A DNA stretch of 64,000 nt from Crotophaga sulcirostris. Lineage: Eukaryota > Chordata > Aves > Cuculiformes > Crotophagidae. The translations under genes and the position numbers were made by a program. This document shows positions 25,531 through 38,262 of the stretch, one piece after another (position 1 is the stretch's first letter; each line of letters begins with the position of its first letter). Below the pieces are notes generated by a model. The model was not told the DNA's origin and made no database searches. It saw only the letters and a program-made list of their open reading frames with translations. Location: the NCBI GenBank assembly GCA_013397455.1, contig VYZB01000097.1:1071508-1135507 (forward strand), in the 5' to 3' direction.

Positions 25531-27898
25531 TTCTGGAGGGTTCAATATATAGATGGTCTCTTCAGCTCCAGCTTGAGCCATGGCAATTCCACTGTTACTG
25601 TTCATGCCACATTTGATAGATCAGAAATCAATTTCCATTCCTGTCTGTCTAGCACCTTTTATGATTATTGAAGGCATAAAGGCAATTTTAAAGAATATGA
25701 AACACCTTCTCCTATTGTTCTCTGTGCCTTGCTTTGGAATAAAGATACTTGGTAAAATCTTCTAGCTTAGCAATTTAAGCACTTAATTCCAAGTTTAGAG
25801 ACTTAAATACAGATACCCACACACCTGACTCACTGCTGAGCATTCATAAAAGACATTATTTTTAATGAGAACAAAGCCCTGGGAGCTGAGGACACTGAGA
25901 ACATCTGAGAATTACAGCCTAAGTCAACAGTAGGCTCTGAGACTGAACAGAATCAGCCCTTTCTTGCTTTATATATAGCTGACTGGTTAGCAATTCCAGC
26001 CAAAACATTTTCTCAAGTTTCCATGATGAGTCATACCAAACATTGGTTAGCTTCATGGCAACGAGTTTGTACGCAAGTAATGGAAGGTAAAAATAAAATA
26101 ATAAAAAAAATGCAAATTTGCAGTATTTATGTAAGATCTGTATTCATGTTTAACGTTAACTAGATACGGCAGCTTTTATACCCCATTAGAGAGCATACCT
26201 AGACAAGCAGAACTGAAGTTTATTTCATGTATAGTTCTCTTAAGATTCAGATACATGATAATTTATTAGCAATTTTTAGGAACAAGTTGACTTACTATAA
26301 ATCAAACTTTAATATCAATGCAACTAGCAAGGAACCATACAAAGCACACATGCAAGCAAGACTAAAGCATTCTATTAGATTAGTAAGGTGATTCATTTCT
26401 TGGCATTTCTTGAAGTTTTGGGACTAGAGTCACATGCCAAATCTGAGACACACCTTACAGTCTGCCTCTTCCTACTGGCATTTGAAGACTGTTTGTTAAA
26501 GTATGCTCCTCTTTTCCCCTAGACACTAAAAGGTCTACTGCTTTCATTTTTGTCCTAGCTATATATTACCAAGGTTTGGATCAACTTTACTTCAGTCCAC
26601 TATCCTCCTTGTAGTCTGGAGAGACTACCCTTCCTTCCTCAAGATGGAGTCTTCACAGGTTTTCTTAAGTAGTTATAATCTTTTGGAAAAATAAGAATAC
26701 TTAGTCTTGTTCTTAGAAAGCATGCTTTCAGGTATCTCAAAAGATTTCTGAAGAGTGCATAATTCCTTCCCAATTACTTATGCTGATAGTTAATAATTTT
26801 CTTTTCAGTTTGAAGTCAATTGATTTCTAAAAAACTTCTCCAAAGTCAGGTCTTCCTTACACATTTCAGCTTTAGAGCACTCAACTTGAAACTCCTAAAA
26901 GAAGTTACACCTTTTTTGGTGTTACCAAATTAGTATTATCCATTATCTCAAAAGAGTCAACAAAAGCCATAAATCTAACACCTCTTTTCAGCAGTAATAT
27001 CTGATACTATGGCTATGCATGGTGCAAATACCATTTCAAATTTAGTGGTGAGCTGAATAAGATAATATCTTAAATCAGTACTAAAGTATTTTAGTTGTTT
27101 TGGTGGAAAAAGAATCAAAATAATATTGTGATGCTTATTTACCATCTCTTGAACTTCTTGGGAAGAGATTTATTTCAGAAAATATTACCTAAACAAGACT
27201 CAAAATTTAGAGAATCTAACTCTGCAACCTTGATAATTATGCAGAATATCCAAAAATGCACATATCAAGTCCCATTTCTGGAGGCCTTCAATTCTTATTT
27301 CATGACTAGATAGGTATGGAAGAGATGATTTTCAAACATGCTCTATCTTTATCCTTGTTTTCATCTAGCAGTTTCATCTGAGGATTCATCAAAGGAGGTT
27401 GTGGCACTGGATAAGAGAAGCTACAGTTCTTAGTGACCAGCAAAGTTAAATTCCCTTATGGGCTGATGAAGCAATGGTAAGATCTATGATTTTGCTCCAC
27501 TATGAGAAAGACTCAAAAGTCATGTCAATATATTTAGAATAACAGCTATGCCTTTAATGAAAGATTTTCAGTTTAATGTAACACAAGCTGAAGTTGAGAT
27601 GGGAAGAAATACAATGCTGTGGCTTTAAAAACATACCTTACTCTTTGAAAACCTACAGAACCAGCCTTCCTGAGTAACACCACAGGGCATGTCCTGGCCC
27701 AGATTTCTTCAGGAGGGTTTAATTAATCATCATTTAGTTTATGTTGATTTGAGGAAGAGTTGGAGAAATATGTGCCCATCATTTCAAGGCAGTGTGACTT
27801 ATAGAAAGAAATGCAGGGAAACAGTTGTAAGATATAAAAGATAGAACTCCTTTGCTTTACCTACCACATCTTGTCTTTGATGAGAGGAAAATAGGTCT
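25531..27898. other. Intergenic sequence, nothing recognised
   Basis: AT-rich sequence without a recognisable gene or repeat. Confidence 0.5.
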
Positions 27899-28115
27899 GC
27901 GGAGAAGGACCTGGGAGTACTGGAGGACAACAAGCTAACCATGAGCCAATCATGTGCCCTCATGGCCAAGAGGGCCAATGGTATCCTGAGATGCATTAAG
28001 AAAAGTGTGGCCAGCAGGTCCAGCGGTGTTATCCTCCTCCTCTGCTCTGTCCTCATGCGGCCCCATCTGAAGAACTGTGTCTAGCTCTGGGCTCTGCAGT
28101 TCAAGAAAATCAAGG
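27899..28115 (+). mobile_element. CR1 LINE fragment (end of ORF2)
   Basis: On the plus strand this translates as [20 protein letters not shown], then AKRANGILRCIKKSVASRS and VLMRPHLKNCV, with a stop inside. CR1 ORF2 normally ends with [31 protein letters not shown] and LVRPHLEYCVQFWAP. It is a short, broken copy that stops before the 3' UTR. Confidence 0.92.
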
Positions 28116-30880
28116 AAAGATAAGGGAGTTTTTATTGTTTCCATTTTACAATGCCTGAAATGCACGGGCAGATTGTAGCAGCCTTATTTATTACACCTTG
28201 TTTTGAAGATACAGATTGGTTCACCTCAAGCAGATCTTGATGATCTATGTTTCTCTGTTTCCATCACTGAAATAAATAAAGAAATGCCCAGGTAAGCACA
28301 AGCACCAAAATAATCCAAGCAGAAGAATTTCAGCTCCCAAGAACATATCTATCACCTGTACAAAGTCTTCTGCCACAGCTTTCCAGCTGATTCACGTTTG
28401 GCAATAGCAACTGAGAATGCTCTGAACTGCTGAGATCAGTGAGGGTATTCAGCATGTCATGCTTTTTAGTAGCAGCTGTAACAAAATAAATTACATAATA
28501 TGCTATATATGCTAGCTGGATGCCTGCCCACAAAACTTTTGCCCTCCACTCTCACAACATTAAAAAAACCCACAAAACAACTTCTGGCAATACTGCATGC
28601 CATCGGTATTATTTTCCAAAGCCTGAGATGATACTCAAGTACCTCCCAGTAATTTCAGAGAAAAATGCTCATCTGCACTTTAAAAATGGGTCTGCTAAAA
28701 GCACATTTCAGGTCCTTGACAACAGATTTTCAGGTGTAACATAATGTACAGTAGAAGATATGGTTAAATGCCTTGCTTACATAAAAAAATAAGCCACAAC
28801 TCAACACCACATTGGCAATTAAAGTCTTGTTAGGAGTTTCTCTACAAATGATAGGCCTCCTGTGACACCAGCAGGACCTACACACAACTGTATAAAGCAG
28901 CAGTTCCCACCTGACAACCTTGAATATTGTTCCAGGTCCACAGGAAAGATTTGGTGATGTAAAAATAGCAATGCTGATGGAAAGGGGAAGTGATCTTTCC
29001 CAGGCCTTCCAAGCTATGAAGCAATCTGCAGCATGATCAGGAGGAAATGACCACAGACCTCATGATGACATTAACACTCTATAACCAGAAATATTTGAGA
29101 AACTCTATTCTCTCTCACTTGATTGTCTCACAGAAACTATTAAACTCCATGACTTCACTAGAATGGAAAAAATAAGCAGCTCATTTTGAAATACAGTTCC
29201 TTAACACTTCTTTTCAGAGACTTCAAATGATTTTTGCCAAGTCGACAAAGGACCAATATTCACCACTCTTGCAGCTTCTCATCTTCAACATTCTTCCTTT
29301 CTTGATTGTCAAGACAGAGTTAGAAGAAACTGAAGGTAGAAAAGGAAAAGAACCAAGAAAATAGGAGAAGAATTTGAGAACTGGATTGGAATGGGGAGGG
29401 GAGGATAAGGAATAAGAGAGAGAAAATCAATTAATAGAATAAAATATAAATCTCAATCCTACAAACAGGTTTTTATTGATCCATACACTCAAAGCTATGT
29501 GTAGTTTATTTAATTACCAATGAACTGTTTGCAAACTTAAAACCAAATCTATGTATTTGCAAAATAAAGAAGTTGAGATCAGTACTGGAAAAGAGAGTCA
29601 GCCTAATCTAATCGATCTTTAATTAATATTTAACTTCACCTGCAAGTGCTGTACCGTTACCCAGAAATAAGACCCTCTCCCTTTCAGACAGGGTGCTTAG
29701 GTAGGAGATTACTCTGCAATAGTGCATCTAGAATAGCAACTTGGAAATCAAGTCACGCTAACTTTCAGTGAGGTTATAAAGTTTATGGAGCCTTTTTGTG
29801 TGCCACAACAGTTCCCAATGCTAAACTTCTACTACTAAAAATGAAAGGCACCTTCTGATATTTTTCATTATTTTCAGGCACACTTTTGTTGTTGTTTTGG
29901 ATATAATTTTTTGTTGCTGTTGTTGTTGGCACTCACATAAAGTAAGTTTATTTTCTTTCTGAGAAGACAGTGGGAAGAATCTCCCAGCACTTCTGAGTTA
30001 ACTGGAAAAATGGGGGAAAATATCCTCACTTTTTCCATCGTTAAACATTACTTCTCCTGCTTTCTTCAATTTAATGGAAATTAAAACTCCAGCATTTTAA
30101 AGCTCAGTCACATAACTCTAATGTTGCTAGTCAGGTAAGAAAAATATTTATACTTATACAGAAAATAGTATCTATAAACATGGTTAATTGAGATTCTGCC
30201 AAAGCACTCAGACTGATTTGCATCAGAAATTTAAATTGTAAAATTTGTAATGTAACCATGAATCTCAGATTAAAAATCTTGTCTTGACAATCTTGCCATC
30301 AGCTGCCTAGCAGCGCCAAGAAAAAAAGCCTGAGTATCTCCTCAGCCCATGCCGTGTGGCTCTCTCTGAGTTGGATCATGTATGAGAGAGACATGAGGAC
30401 TGCCAGAGGAATTTGTGGGAAAAACTGGAAATTCACCTCCACCTGCCCCAGCAGAGCATCCTGACAGCCCTCCTACAGAAAAGTTGTGGGTGAAACCCAA
30501 ACAAATTTGCACCACTGGGTCCAAGGTGCGAGCACTCAGGAAAGGGGCAGAAAGGAAGAACGGAGAGAAAGGAGGAAGCAGAGGGAGTGCAGGGAGTGAC
30601 AGAATCCACTAGAGCGTTGAGAGCCCTATGTGACAAAATGTGAACCAAACACCTTCTCCATGTTGCCACCGCTGCAGTCCAATCCACATCCTCTTGACTT
30701 GGTCAAACAGATGTAGCCAACATGTGCAGAACATGTGCAGCCCAAGCCAAACAGACACAGTGAACACTGACTGCCAGGAAAAAGTACATGAAAGATTATA
30801 GAGCTCCTCATGGAGACAAGAGTAAAGACCAGAAACATTTTCAGAATTGGGACCATAGTAATCATGTATAAGAAGCATTT
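28116..30880. other. Intergenic sequence, nothing recognised but a GTT repeat
   Basis: No gene recognised. A purine-rich stretch occurs near 29330-29430, and a degenerate (GTT)n repeat lies at 29886-29928. Confidence 0.5.
29886..29928 (+). repeat. Degenerate (GTT)n repeat
   Basis: Two GTT-rich blocks separated by an AT-rich interruption. Confidence 0.75.
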
Positions 30881-30881
30881 G

Positions 30882-30990
30882 AACAATGCCCTTAATAACA
30901 TGCTTTAACTTGGTCAGACCTGAAGTGCTCAGTTTGTTGGACTAGATAATTCCTGTAGGTCCCTTCCAACTGAAATATTCTGTCCTATCC
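30882..30990 (+). mobile_element. CR1 3' end fragment
   Basis: A plus-strand CR1 tail: ataacatgctttaacttggt, then ttggactagataattcctgt, aggtcccttccaactgaaat and attctgtccta. This is the usual order at the CR1 3' terminus. Only the last hundred or so bases are present. Confidence 0.88.
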
Positions 30991-33900
30991 TAATCACTTT
31001 ATTTTGTAGATTGGTGGGGGACAATAGGTGGAAGCCTCCAAAAAGACTATTAAATAAAGGCAACTGTTGGCTTTTGGTAAAGCACTAGTTTGAGTATCCA
31101 TGCTGTTGTGGCTGGACAGCACTGAGTAAACCACTTTTTGATCCATTCTGCTACTAGTCTATGTTCGAGACATACACTAGTGCCTGATTATACAGTGTTC
31201 CCATTTTAGCTGAAATACTATTAAATGTATACAGGTTGTTCCTCATCTCTCCAGCAGCGTAAAAGTGCTAGAGACTAGCCCTGGGGCAGCAGCACTTGGA
31301 AGAAATCCCAGATGTTTTCAAAGCTACATGTATATGACTTTTTTCTTCCACTGGACATACATAAAGTACAGAAGAAAAATGCAAAAAAGTGGACACCAAC
31401 AGTTTATGCCAGCCACTCACACCAGGGGAAGCTTTTCTGTTTAGAGCAACAGCTTAATTTATTCTAAATGCCACCTTGTCTGACTTCCAGTCAAGGGATA
31501 CAATTTAGAGCCAGTCACCTTTGCTGACCATTGACATCTGCCCATCAGAATAATGACAAAACACACTGTGGCCTCTGTTTTCTTGGTTGTGAGACACATA
31601 CCTCAAGCCATTTTGCTCTTTTTTGATGCTACCTGTTTTTCTCTCTCAGCCATTGCAAAGCCAGGACTTTTTTTCCAGTTCCCACAAAAGTCCTAGATGA
31701 CCTTCAGTGGCCTGATTTTTACTCTGACATCTAGAAGGGTTTGCCCTTAGTCACCACATATGCTGCAGTGCTATATTATAGCAAGGGAAATGTGGTACAT
31801 CATGGGTTCCTGAGCTCAGGAACTCACCTAACGCCATGTACCTTGATAGCAGCCACAGCCTGTGGCCCCAATTTTGTCCTTTGGTCTTAAAATAACCTCA
31901 CACCAAGAGGTCTGACACATACAGAAATCAAAACAGCAGTAATTAGATGAATCATGCAACTGCATATGTGTTACAGTCATGATTTCCAAAAGGGCGTTTT
32001 GCAACCCTTTATAGTCACAGCTTTTGTCACTACCAAGAGCCTACTGTATATTAAAGCTTTGGACTCCCATCCTACAAACACAAGACTGCTCACACATTGA
32101 GCCAGATATGAGTACTACTATCTGCAGCATGAGGGTCTTAAATGGTAATTTCACTTGAAAAGGATTTAAACTGCAGCCTACATATTCAGTGGTGTCAAAC
32201 TCCATCTATGAAAAATTATGGAGCATCAAGGCTATTTTTTGTATCCCATGACAATTAAAAAAGCAGGTGTGTTTTTTTTTTCCTTAAGCAAAACTATGAC
32301 ATCTTCCACATCCTTCTTTCCTGAAATGATCTATTTCATCATTGGTAGTAGTAAGACAGAGTCTGAATTATTTGGAACAGGTGCATATACATTGACTAAA
32401 AGTTTAAATTTAAACAACTAAGGACAAAATATTTTTGCTTTTTATCCCATTCATTCTATCTCAGAGTTTGAAAATGATAACTGATGATTAAACTATTTTA
32501 TGAGTTCCTAAATTCACATAGAGATTTTCCAGTTGCTCTCCTGACATTATCACTAGAAATGTATTGTACACAAAGCTCTTATGCCAAACATTTGCAAGGA
32601 CATGCCTAAAATTCTTTTAATGTTCTTCAAATCTTGCTTAAAAAAAAGTGAATAAAAAACCACAGAAAACAAAAAGGCTTGGCTTCAGGTCTTTACTTCC
32701 AGCTACACTTCCAGTTATACAGGAATACCTAATTACTAGTGAAATCCTATGAGGTTTTACAGATTCTTCAAAGCTTTTCTCTCGTGGTGGAAAGAGGACA
32801 AACTTCCAAGATACACAGATTTACTCACATCATAAGGTCTTCCAGAATTTATTTGTTATGTATACCAAGGACTTTTCCTCCAGCAGTGGAAAAAGGCCAG
32901 TACCTTTGACACAGTGTTATCAGCATGACTGATCCTATGAGTCATCTTTGCAATGGAATGAAAATTTTGACTCTCCAGCTCCAAGACCAGCCTCTCCTTC
33001 CCTGCCTCAGATGCAAAAGCCAGCAGGAATCACTTACTCATCACAGCTCTCTCCCATATATCATGCCATTCCAAATCATTTCTGCATTGAAATGAACCAA
33101 AATACATAACCTGTAAAATTTGCTTGAGACGCTTAACCTGAAGTTTCACAAATTAACTAAGGGATGGATTTTTGAGAGGTAAGAGGAAATAGGAAGCCAC
33201 AGGCCCCACAAAGGTGTCATCCGGGTCATCCTAAACTCTCAGTAGTGTGGTTGCACAGCCTCTTCCTTCACCAAAGGGCTACATCCAGCCCAGCATAAAG
33301 TGTACCAGAGTCGCAAGTTAGAAAACAAACAAACAAAAAAACCCACATTGAAGTTAAAAAGCAAGTAAAACAACATTTTCTTTTGTGACTGGTTGGTACA
33401 GTCAAAGGTGTTATTTCTCTACAAAGAAGAAAATTGTTAGTATTTTTCTCCCCTAATCCGCACTTCTCAAGAAACTCTGTTAATCCCTGTCCTTCACTGG
33501 GGAAAGCTTTGTACTTTATCTCTCTGCGGTTCGAATCATTTCTCCCTGGCTGTTTAAGGGAGCTGAAAGGAACATTTTAAAAGACCTAAAATTGTTTATG
33601 CAAAGAAGGCTAAAGGAATCAAGCTGGTCAACTCTAGTCCTTCAGCATAAATGTAAAGGTAAAGGTATGGGAAAAATGGGTCAAGGAGGCTGCGAACCTC
33701 AGTACTTCTGCAGTACTTACCAGGGGTTCATACTATCCATTAATACAATTAGGGGAGAATCCTTCTCTTGCCTTTCCCTTGCTATATTAATCAAAGGATT
33801 GCCTTCGGATAGCACAGTCTGAGAGGAAAACCTTCCCCAGTGAGAAACAAACATTTCTCTTCTCTATTGTTCCAAACAAGACATCTAGTTTCACATTAAA

Positions 33901-35788
33901 ATAGAAAATAATTCATCTTATCTGTATATAAAAACTGAATCAGTGTCATGTCTACATGATTAAAAAGGTAATTTTAAGAGGCTTCTGGTAAACTAAGATT
34001 ACTTCCTATCAGCAATATCCTGGATTCAAGTTTCTCTGTTGCAGTAGGACAAAATAACACTTTAACCTTCTAGTACCATTTTAAGTGCTCATAATAAATA
34101 TTCCATGCCAAATGTTTTGGCCTATTATCCCATGTAATCACAAAGTTTTAAAAAAATAAATCATTCTGAAGTACTTCTATAAGGGTCATGAATTTCCATT
34201 TGTGATTTCTATTACACAGAAATTCAGTGGATTACTATTTCATTCCTATTGTTTGATATGCTTGGAGAGATGCATCTACCACATTATCAGATTTTCAAAG
34301 ACTGAAACATGAATGTCCTCTCCAGACCCTTCACATAGGAATGAAAAAAAGCCACCTGAGCACAAATTCTAACAATTTTCACTCCCTATTCCTGAGAATA
34401 CTAAAAATGTACAAATAGGTTTCACTTCCTTCATAAATTAATTCACCAGATAAATGGGGAGAGTTCAGTTTTAAGCTAAGTACAAACTCCCAAGAGGTTT
34501 TTATCCAACAGCTCAATTTCTTGCCTCTGATCAAAAGACTGACACCCATGAATTTTAATAGCAGCTCCTTTAACACAGTATAAGCATGAAAAGCTTAATA
34601 AAATCATGGTGTTTCATTGGGGTTTTGTAATCGAAAGTTTTTCTTTTATTCTTAACTTTAGAAAGTTAAGGAAAGCCATATTATTGATATTAACTAACAT
34701 GCATAAACGTGGCATAAATTTCTGGGTGAAAAAAAAATCCAAAAGCCATACAGAAAATCAGTCTCGGCTCAGAAATCAGACATGGGACTTTCACTTGCTC
34801 CATTTACAGTTACCACAAGAGTTTTACTCATGTGCATTTACTAATTTCAGCCTTGCTGGATCTATACTGTTGTGGCCAGTATCCATCCCTCTGGTTCCCT
34901 TTATTAACAAATAACAAACTAAAATGGTTCAGGGAGCGTCTGCTTTGAGTTAAGAACGGTTCACTGTCCTCCCTGGAGTCAAGTTTATCTACTACCAGCC
35001 CATTTAGAGATCCCAAATGAAGCAGCAGCAAACTTCCAATGGCATCATTTAACACATTGCAGCTCCCCACTCTTCTGCTTTCAGACACTCAGGCCATCAG
35101 GTCACTTGGACTCCTGGCTACAGCAAGGCACGAATCACAAGTGACAATGCAACAACTGGCCAACCTTCCCAAGCTCTCCTTTTCTACCTGTGCTGCAGAA
35201 GCAGCAGAGGCCTCTTGGTTTGGCTACGCTTTTACATTCACAGGTGTCTTTGAACTTTTCCTAGCTCTTCATTTTTCTGCCTTGCTTTTTAATGGAAATG
35301 TATTAATGTTTTGAAACCTGCTTTCTGCCACAGCTGCCCAATTTAACATCTCCTCCACTGTATTAGCTCTGGAATGCTCTCCATCTTATCATTTATTTTG
35401 GCAACAGTAACTCCAGCATATTTTTATTTGCATTTCAGTGAGTCTTTTCTGTTCTATCTGCTCTGCTCAGGGTTTTTTTGACTACTGATAACGGCTGAAT
35501 TTCTAGTCACCCTATATTAAAGATAAATTAAGGTATAAGCCCTCAGTTTTCATTCCTGAGTTGGTAGACAGAAGCTGAGGGCTGAACTTCCCATTAAAAT
35601 CAAAGGGAAATTCTTCACTGAAATTTAACGTTTTTTGTCTGACAGGTGAGGTGACCTAAGGGCACGTGCGCAAGGAGTTGCCCTGGATCCATTGGTGGGT
35701 TGAAACTTATCCCACCTGATTTTTCTAAATTGTATGCTTGCTTCTAACTTTGTGCAGACATATACGAAAGAGTAAAGTAGCTAAACTG
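30991..35788. other. Intergenic sequence, nothing recognised
   Basis: Unique-looking AT-rich sequence. Open frames at 34828-35088 (minus) and 35039-35314 (plus) overlap each other and show no known motif. No RNA gene is seen. Confidence 0.5.
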
Positions 35789-35789
35789 T

Positions 35790-36128
35790 TGCTCTCTACA
35801 ACTACCCAAAAGGAGGTTGTAGTCAGGCAGGGGTTGGTCTCTTCTCTCAGGTTACCAGTGACAGAACTAGAGGATATGGACTCAAGCTTCGTCAGGGAAA
35901 GTTTAGGCTTGATATTAAGAAAAAGTTCTTCACTGAAAGGGTGATTGGCCTTTGGAATGTGCTGCCCAAGGAGGTGGTGGAGTCGCCGACCCTGGAGGTA
36001 TTTAAGAGGAGATTGGATGAGGTACTGAGTGCCATGGTTTAGATGATGGGTTGGTGTTAGTGTTAGGCTATACGTTGGATTCGATGATCTCAGAGGTCCT
36101 TTCCAACCTTGTAATACTGTGATACTGT
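35790..36128 (+). mobile_element. CR1 3' end fragment
   Basis: The plus-strand 3' part of a CR1: gctctctacaactacccaaa, aggaggttgtag, ggttggtctcttctc, ttcttcactgaaagggtgat, gtgctgcccaaggaggtggt, then gaggtcctttccaacctt and gatactgtgatactg. The order matches the end of ORF2 and 3' UTR of bird CR1. It is of the same general type as the copy at 44906-45193. Confidence 0.93.
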
Positions 36129-36297
36129 AAGTTTATCTTGCACAGCAAAATGACCCATTTAAGGTAGACTGATGATATGGAAGTTAAATCTATGCAAGAG
36201 CAGACCATTGACCTGCACGCAGCTGCCATCCATCCATTATTTTTGCACATTGCACAGCATAGAATTATCTCAACATGAGCCAGCAATGTGCGTTTGC

Positions 36298-36914
36298 AGC
36301 CCAGAAGCCCAACCGTGTCCTAGGCTGCATCAAAGGAAGCGTGGCCAGCAGGGCGAGGGAGGGGATTCTCCCCCTTTACTCTGCTCTTGTGAGACCCCAC
36401 CTGGAGTAGTGTCCAGTTCTGGAATCCCCAACTTAAAAAAGATATGGAACTGTTGGAACAGCTCCAGAGGAGGGACACGAAGATGATCAGAGGGCTGGAG
36501 CACCTCTGCTGCGAAGACATGCTGAGAGAGTTGGGGTTGTTAAAGCCTGGAGAAGAGAAAGTTTTGGGGAGACCTTATAGTAGCTTTCCAGTACTCAAGG
36601 GGCTACAGGAAAGGGAGGGACTTTTTACGAAGGCAAGTAGTGATGGGATGAGGGGGGATGGCTTTAAATTGGAAGAGGGAAGATTTAGGTTAGACCTCAC
36701 GCTGAGGGTGGTGAGGCCCTGGCACAGGTTGCCCAGGGAAGCTGTGGGTGCCCCCTCCCTGGGGGTGTTCAAGGCCGGGTTGGATGGGGCCTGGAGCAGC
36801 CTGGGCTGGTGGGAGGGGTCCCTGCCCATGGCAGGGGGGGTGGAACCGGATGAGTTTTAAGGTCCCTTCCAACCCAAACCACTCCGTGATTCCATGAATG
36901 TACGATTCTATGAT
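36298..36914 (+). mobile_element. CR1 3' end fragment, left of assembly gap
   Basis: A plus-strand CR1 of about 620 bases. It begins in the ORF2 end region (gtggccagcagggcgaggga, gagaccccacctggagtagt) and continues through ctccagaggagggacacgaa, gagttggggttgttaaagcc and gccctggcacaggttgccca. It ends with ggtcccttccaacccaaacc and the terminal attccatga/attctatga units. It is GC-rich and little diverged compared with the other copies. The frames that run across it on both strands are artefacts. Confidence 0.95.
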
Positions 36915-37074
36915 CGGGAGACCAGGACGACGGCTGGTGGGACACCTTCTTTGATGTCCCCCAGCACTCAGCACCCCGAGAGCCACGCCGGTGCCCGGGG
37001 CGCGCGCTGCTGTGAATGGAAGAGCCCAACGGCGGGTGAACCCCTGGGGGCTCCCCCTGGCCCTCCCCCCCCGG
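36915..37074. promoter_or_regulatory. CpG-rich segment at the gap edge, possible CD9 promoter island
   Basis: I count 13 CpG dinucleotides in 160 bases, including a ccggggcgcgcgctgc stretch. CpG is rare elsewhere in the window outside the CR1 copies. The segment runs into the assembly gap with a C-run (CCCCCCCCCGG). GC-rich promoter islands are commonly lost in bird assemblies. Position, composition and the missing CD9 exon 1 make it a candidate shore of the CD9 promoter island, but no promoter element can be named. Confidence 0.4.
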
Positions 37075-38005
37075 NNNNNNNNNNNNNNNNNNNNNNNNNN
37101 NNNNNNNNNNNNNNNNNNNNNNNNNNNNNNNNNNNNNNNNNNNNNNNNNNNNNNNNNNNNNNNNNNNNNNNNNNNNNNNNNNNNNNNNNNNNNNNNNNNN
37201 NNNNNNNNNNNNNNNNNNNNNNNNNNNNNNNNNNNNNNNNNNNNNNNNNNNNNNNNNNNNNNNNNNNNNNNNNNNNNNNNNNNNNNNNNNNNNNNNNNNN
37301 NNNNNNNNNNNNNNNNNNNNNNNNNNNNNNNNNNNNNNNNNNNNNNNNNNNNNNNNNNNNNNNNNNNNNNNNNNNNNNNNNNNNNNNNNNNNNNNNNNNN
37401 NNNNNNNNNNNNNNNNNNNNNNNNNNNNNNNNNNNNNNNNNNNNNNNNNNNNNNNNNNNNNNNNNNNNNNNNNNNNNNNNNNNNNNNNNNNNNNNNNNNN
37501 NNNNNNNNNNNNNNNNNNNNNNNNNNNNNNNNNNNNNNNNNNNNNNNNNNNNNNNNNNNNNNNNNNNNNNNNNNNNNNNNNNNNNNNNNNNNNNNNNNNN
37601 NNNNNNNNNNNNNNNNNNNNNNNNNNNNNNNNNNNNNNNNNNNNNNNNNNNNNNNNNNNNNNNNNNNNNNNNNNNNNNNNNNNNNNNNNNNNNNNNNNNN
37701 NNNNNNNNNNNNNNNNNNNNNNNNNNNNNNNNNNNNNNNNNNNNNNNNNNNNNNNNNNNNNNNNNNNNNNNNNNNNNNNNNNNNNNNNNNNNNNNNNNNN
37801 NNNNNNNNNNNNNNNNNNNNNNNNNNNNNNNNNNNNNNNNNNNNNNNNNNNNNNNNNNNNNNNNNNNNNNNNNNNNNNNNNNNNNNNNNNNNNNNNNNNN
37901 NNNNNNNNNNNNNNNNNNNNNNNNNNNNNNNNNNNNNNNNNNNNNNNNNNNNNNNNNNNNNNNNNNNNNNNNNNNNNNNNNNNNNNNNNNNNNNNNNNNN
38001 NNNNN
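37075..38005. other. Assembly gap (931 N)
   Basis: A block of unknown bases. The length is not a round default, so it is probably an estimated size. Any translation across it is meaningless. CD9 exon 1 probably lies inside. Confidence 0.99.
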
Positions 38006-38262
38006 GGATGAGGGGGAATGGCTTTAAGTGGGAAGGCAGAAGATTTAGATCAGACCTTGGGTAGAAATTCTTCACGCTGAGGGCGGTGAGGCCCTGGCAC
38101 AGGTTGCACACGGGGTGCTCCCTCCCTGGGGGTGTCCAAGGCCAGGTTGGATGGGGCCTGGAGCAGCCTGGGCTGGTGGGACGGGTCCCTGCCCACGGCA
38201 CTGAGGTTGGAACTGGATGGGCTTTAATGTCCCTTCCAACCCAAACAATTGTAATTGTGTGA
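38006..38262 (+). mobile_element. CR1 3' end fragment, right of assembly gap
   Basis: The sequence resumes inside a plus-strand CR1: ggatgagggggaatggcttt, gccctggcacaggttgc, ggccaggttggatggggcct, ggagcagcctgggctggtgg, then cccttccaacccaaacaa. It is closely similar to the copy at 36298-36914 on the other side of the gap, but has its own differences (gggtagaaattcttcacgct is present here and absent there). Its 5' part is in the gap. Confidence 0.94.

Noticed and set aside
33528..33537. GGTTCGAATC, resembling a tRNA gene B box
   Set aside because: There is no A box at the right distance, and the flanks do not fold into a tRNA cloverleaf.
36444..36860. 138-codon plus-strand frame
   Set aside because: It is CR1 end-of-ORF2 and 3' UTR sequence read in one frame, not a host gene.
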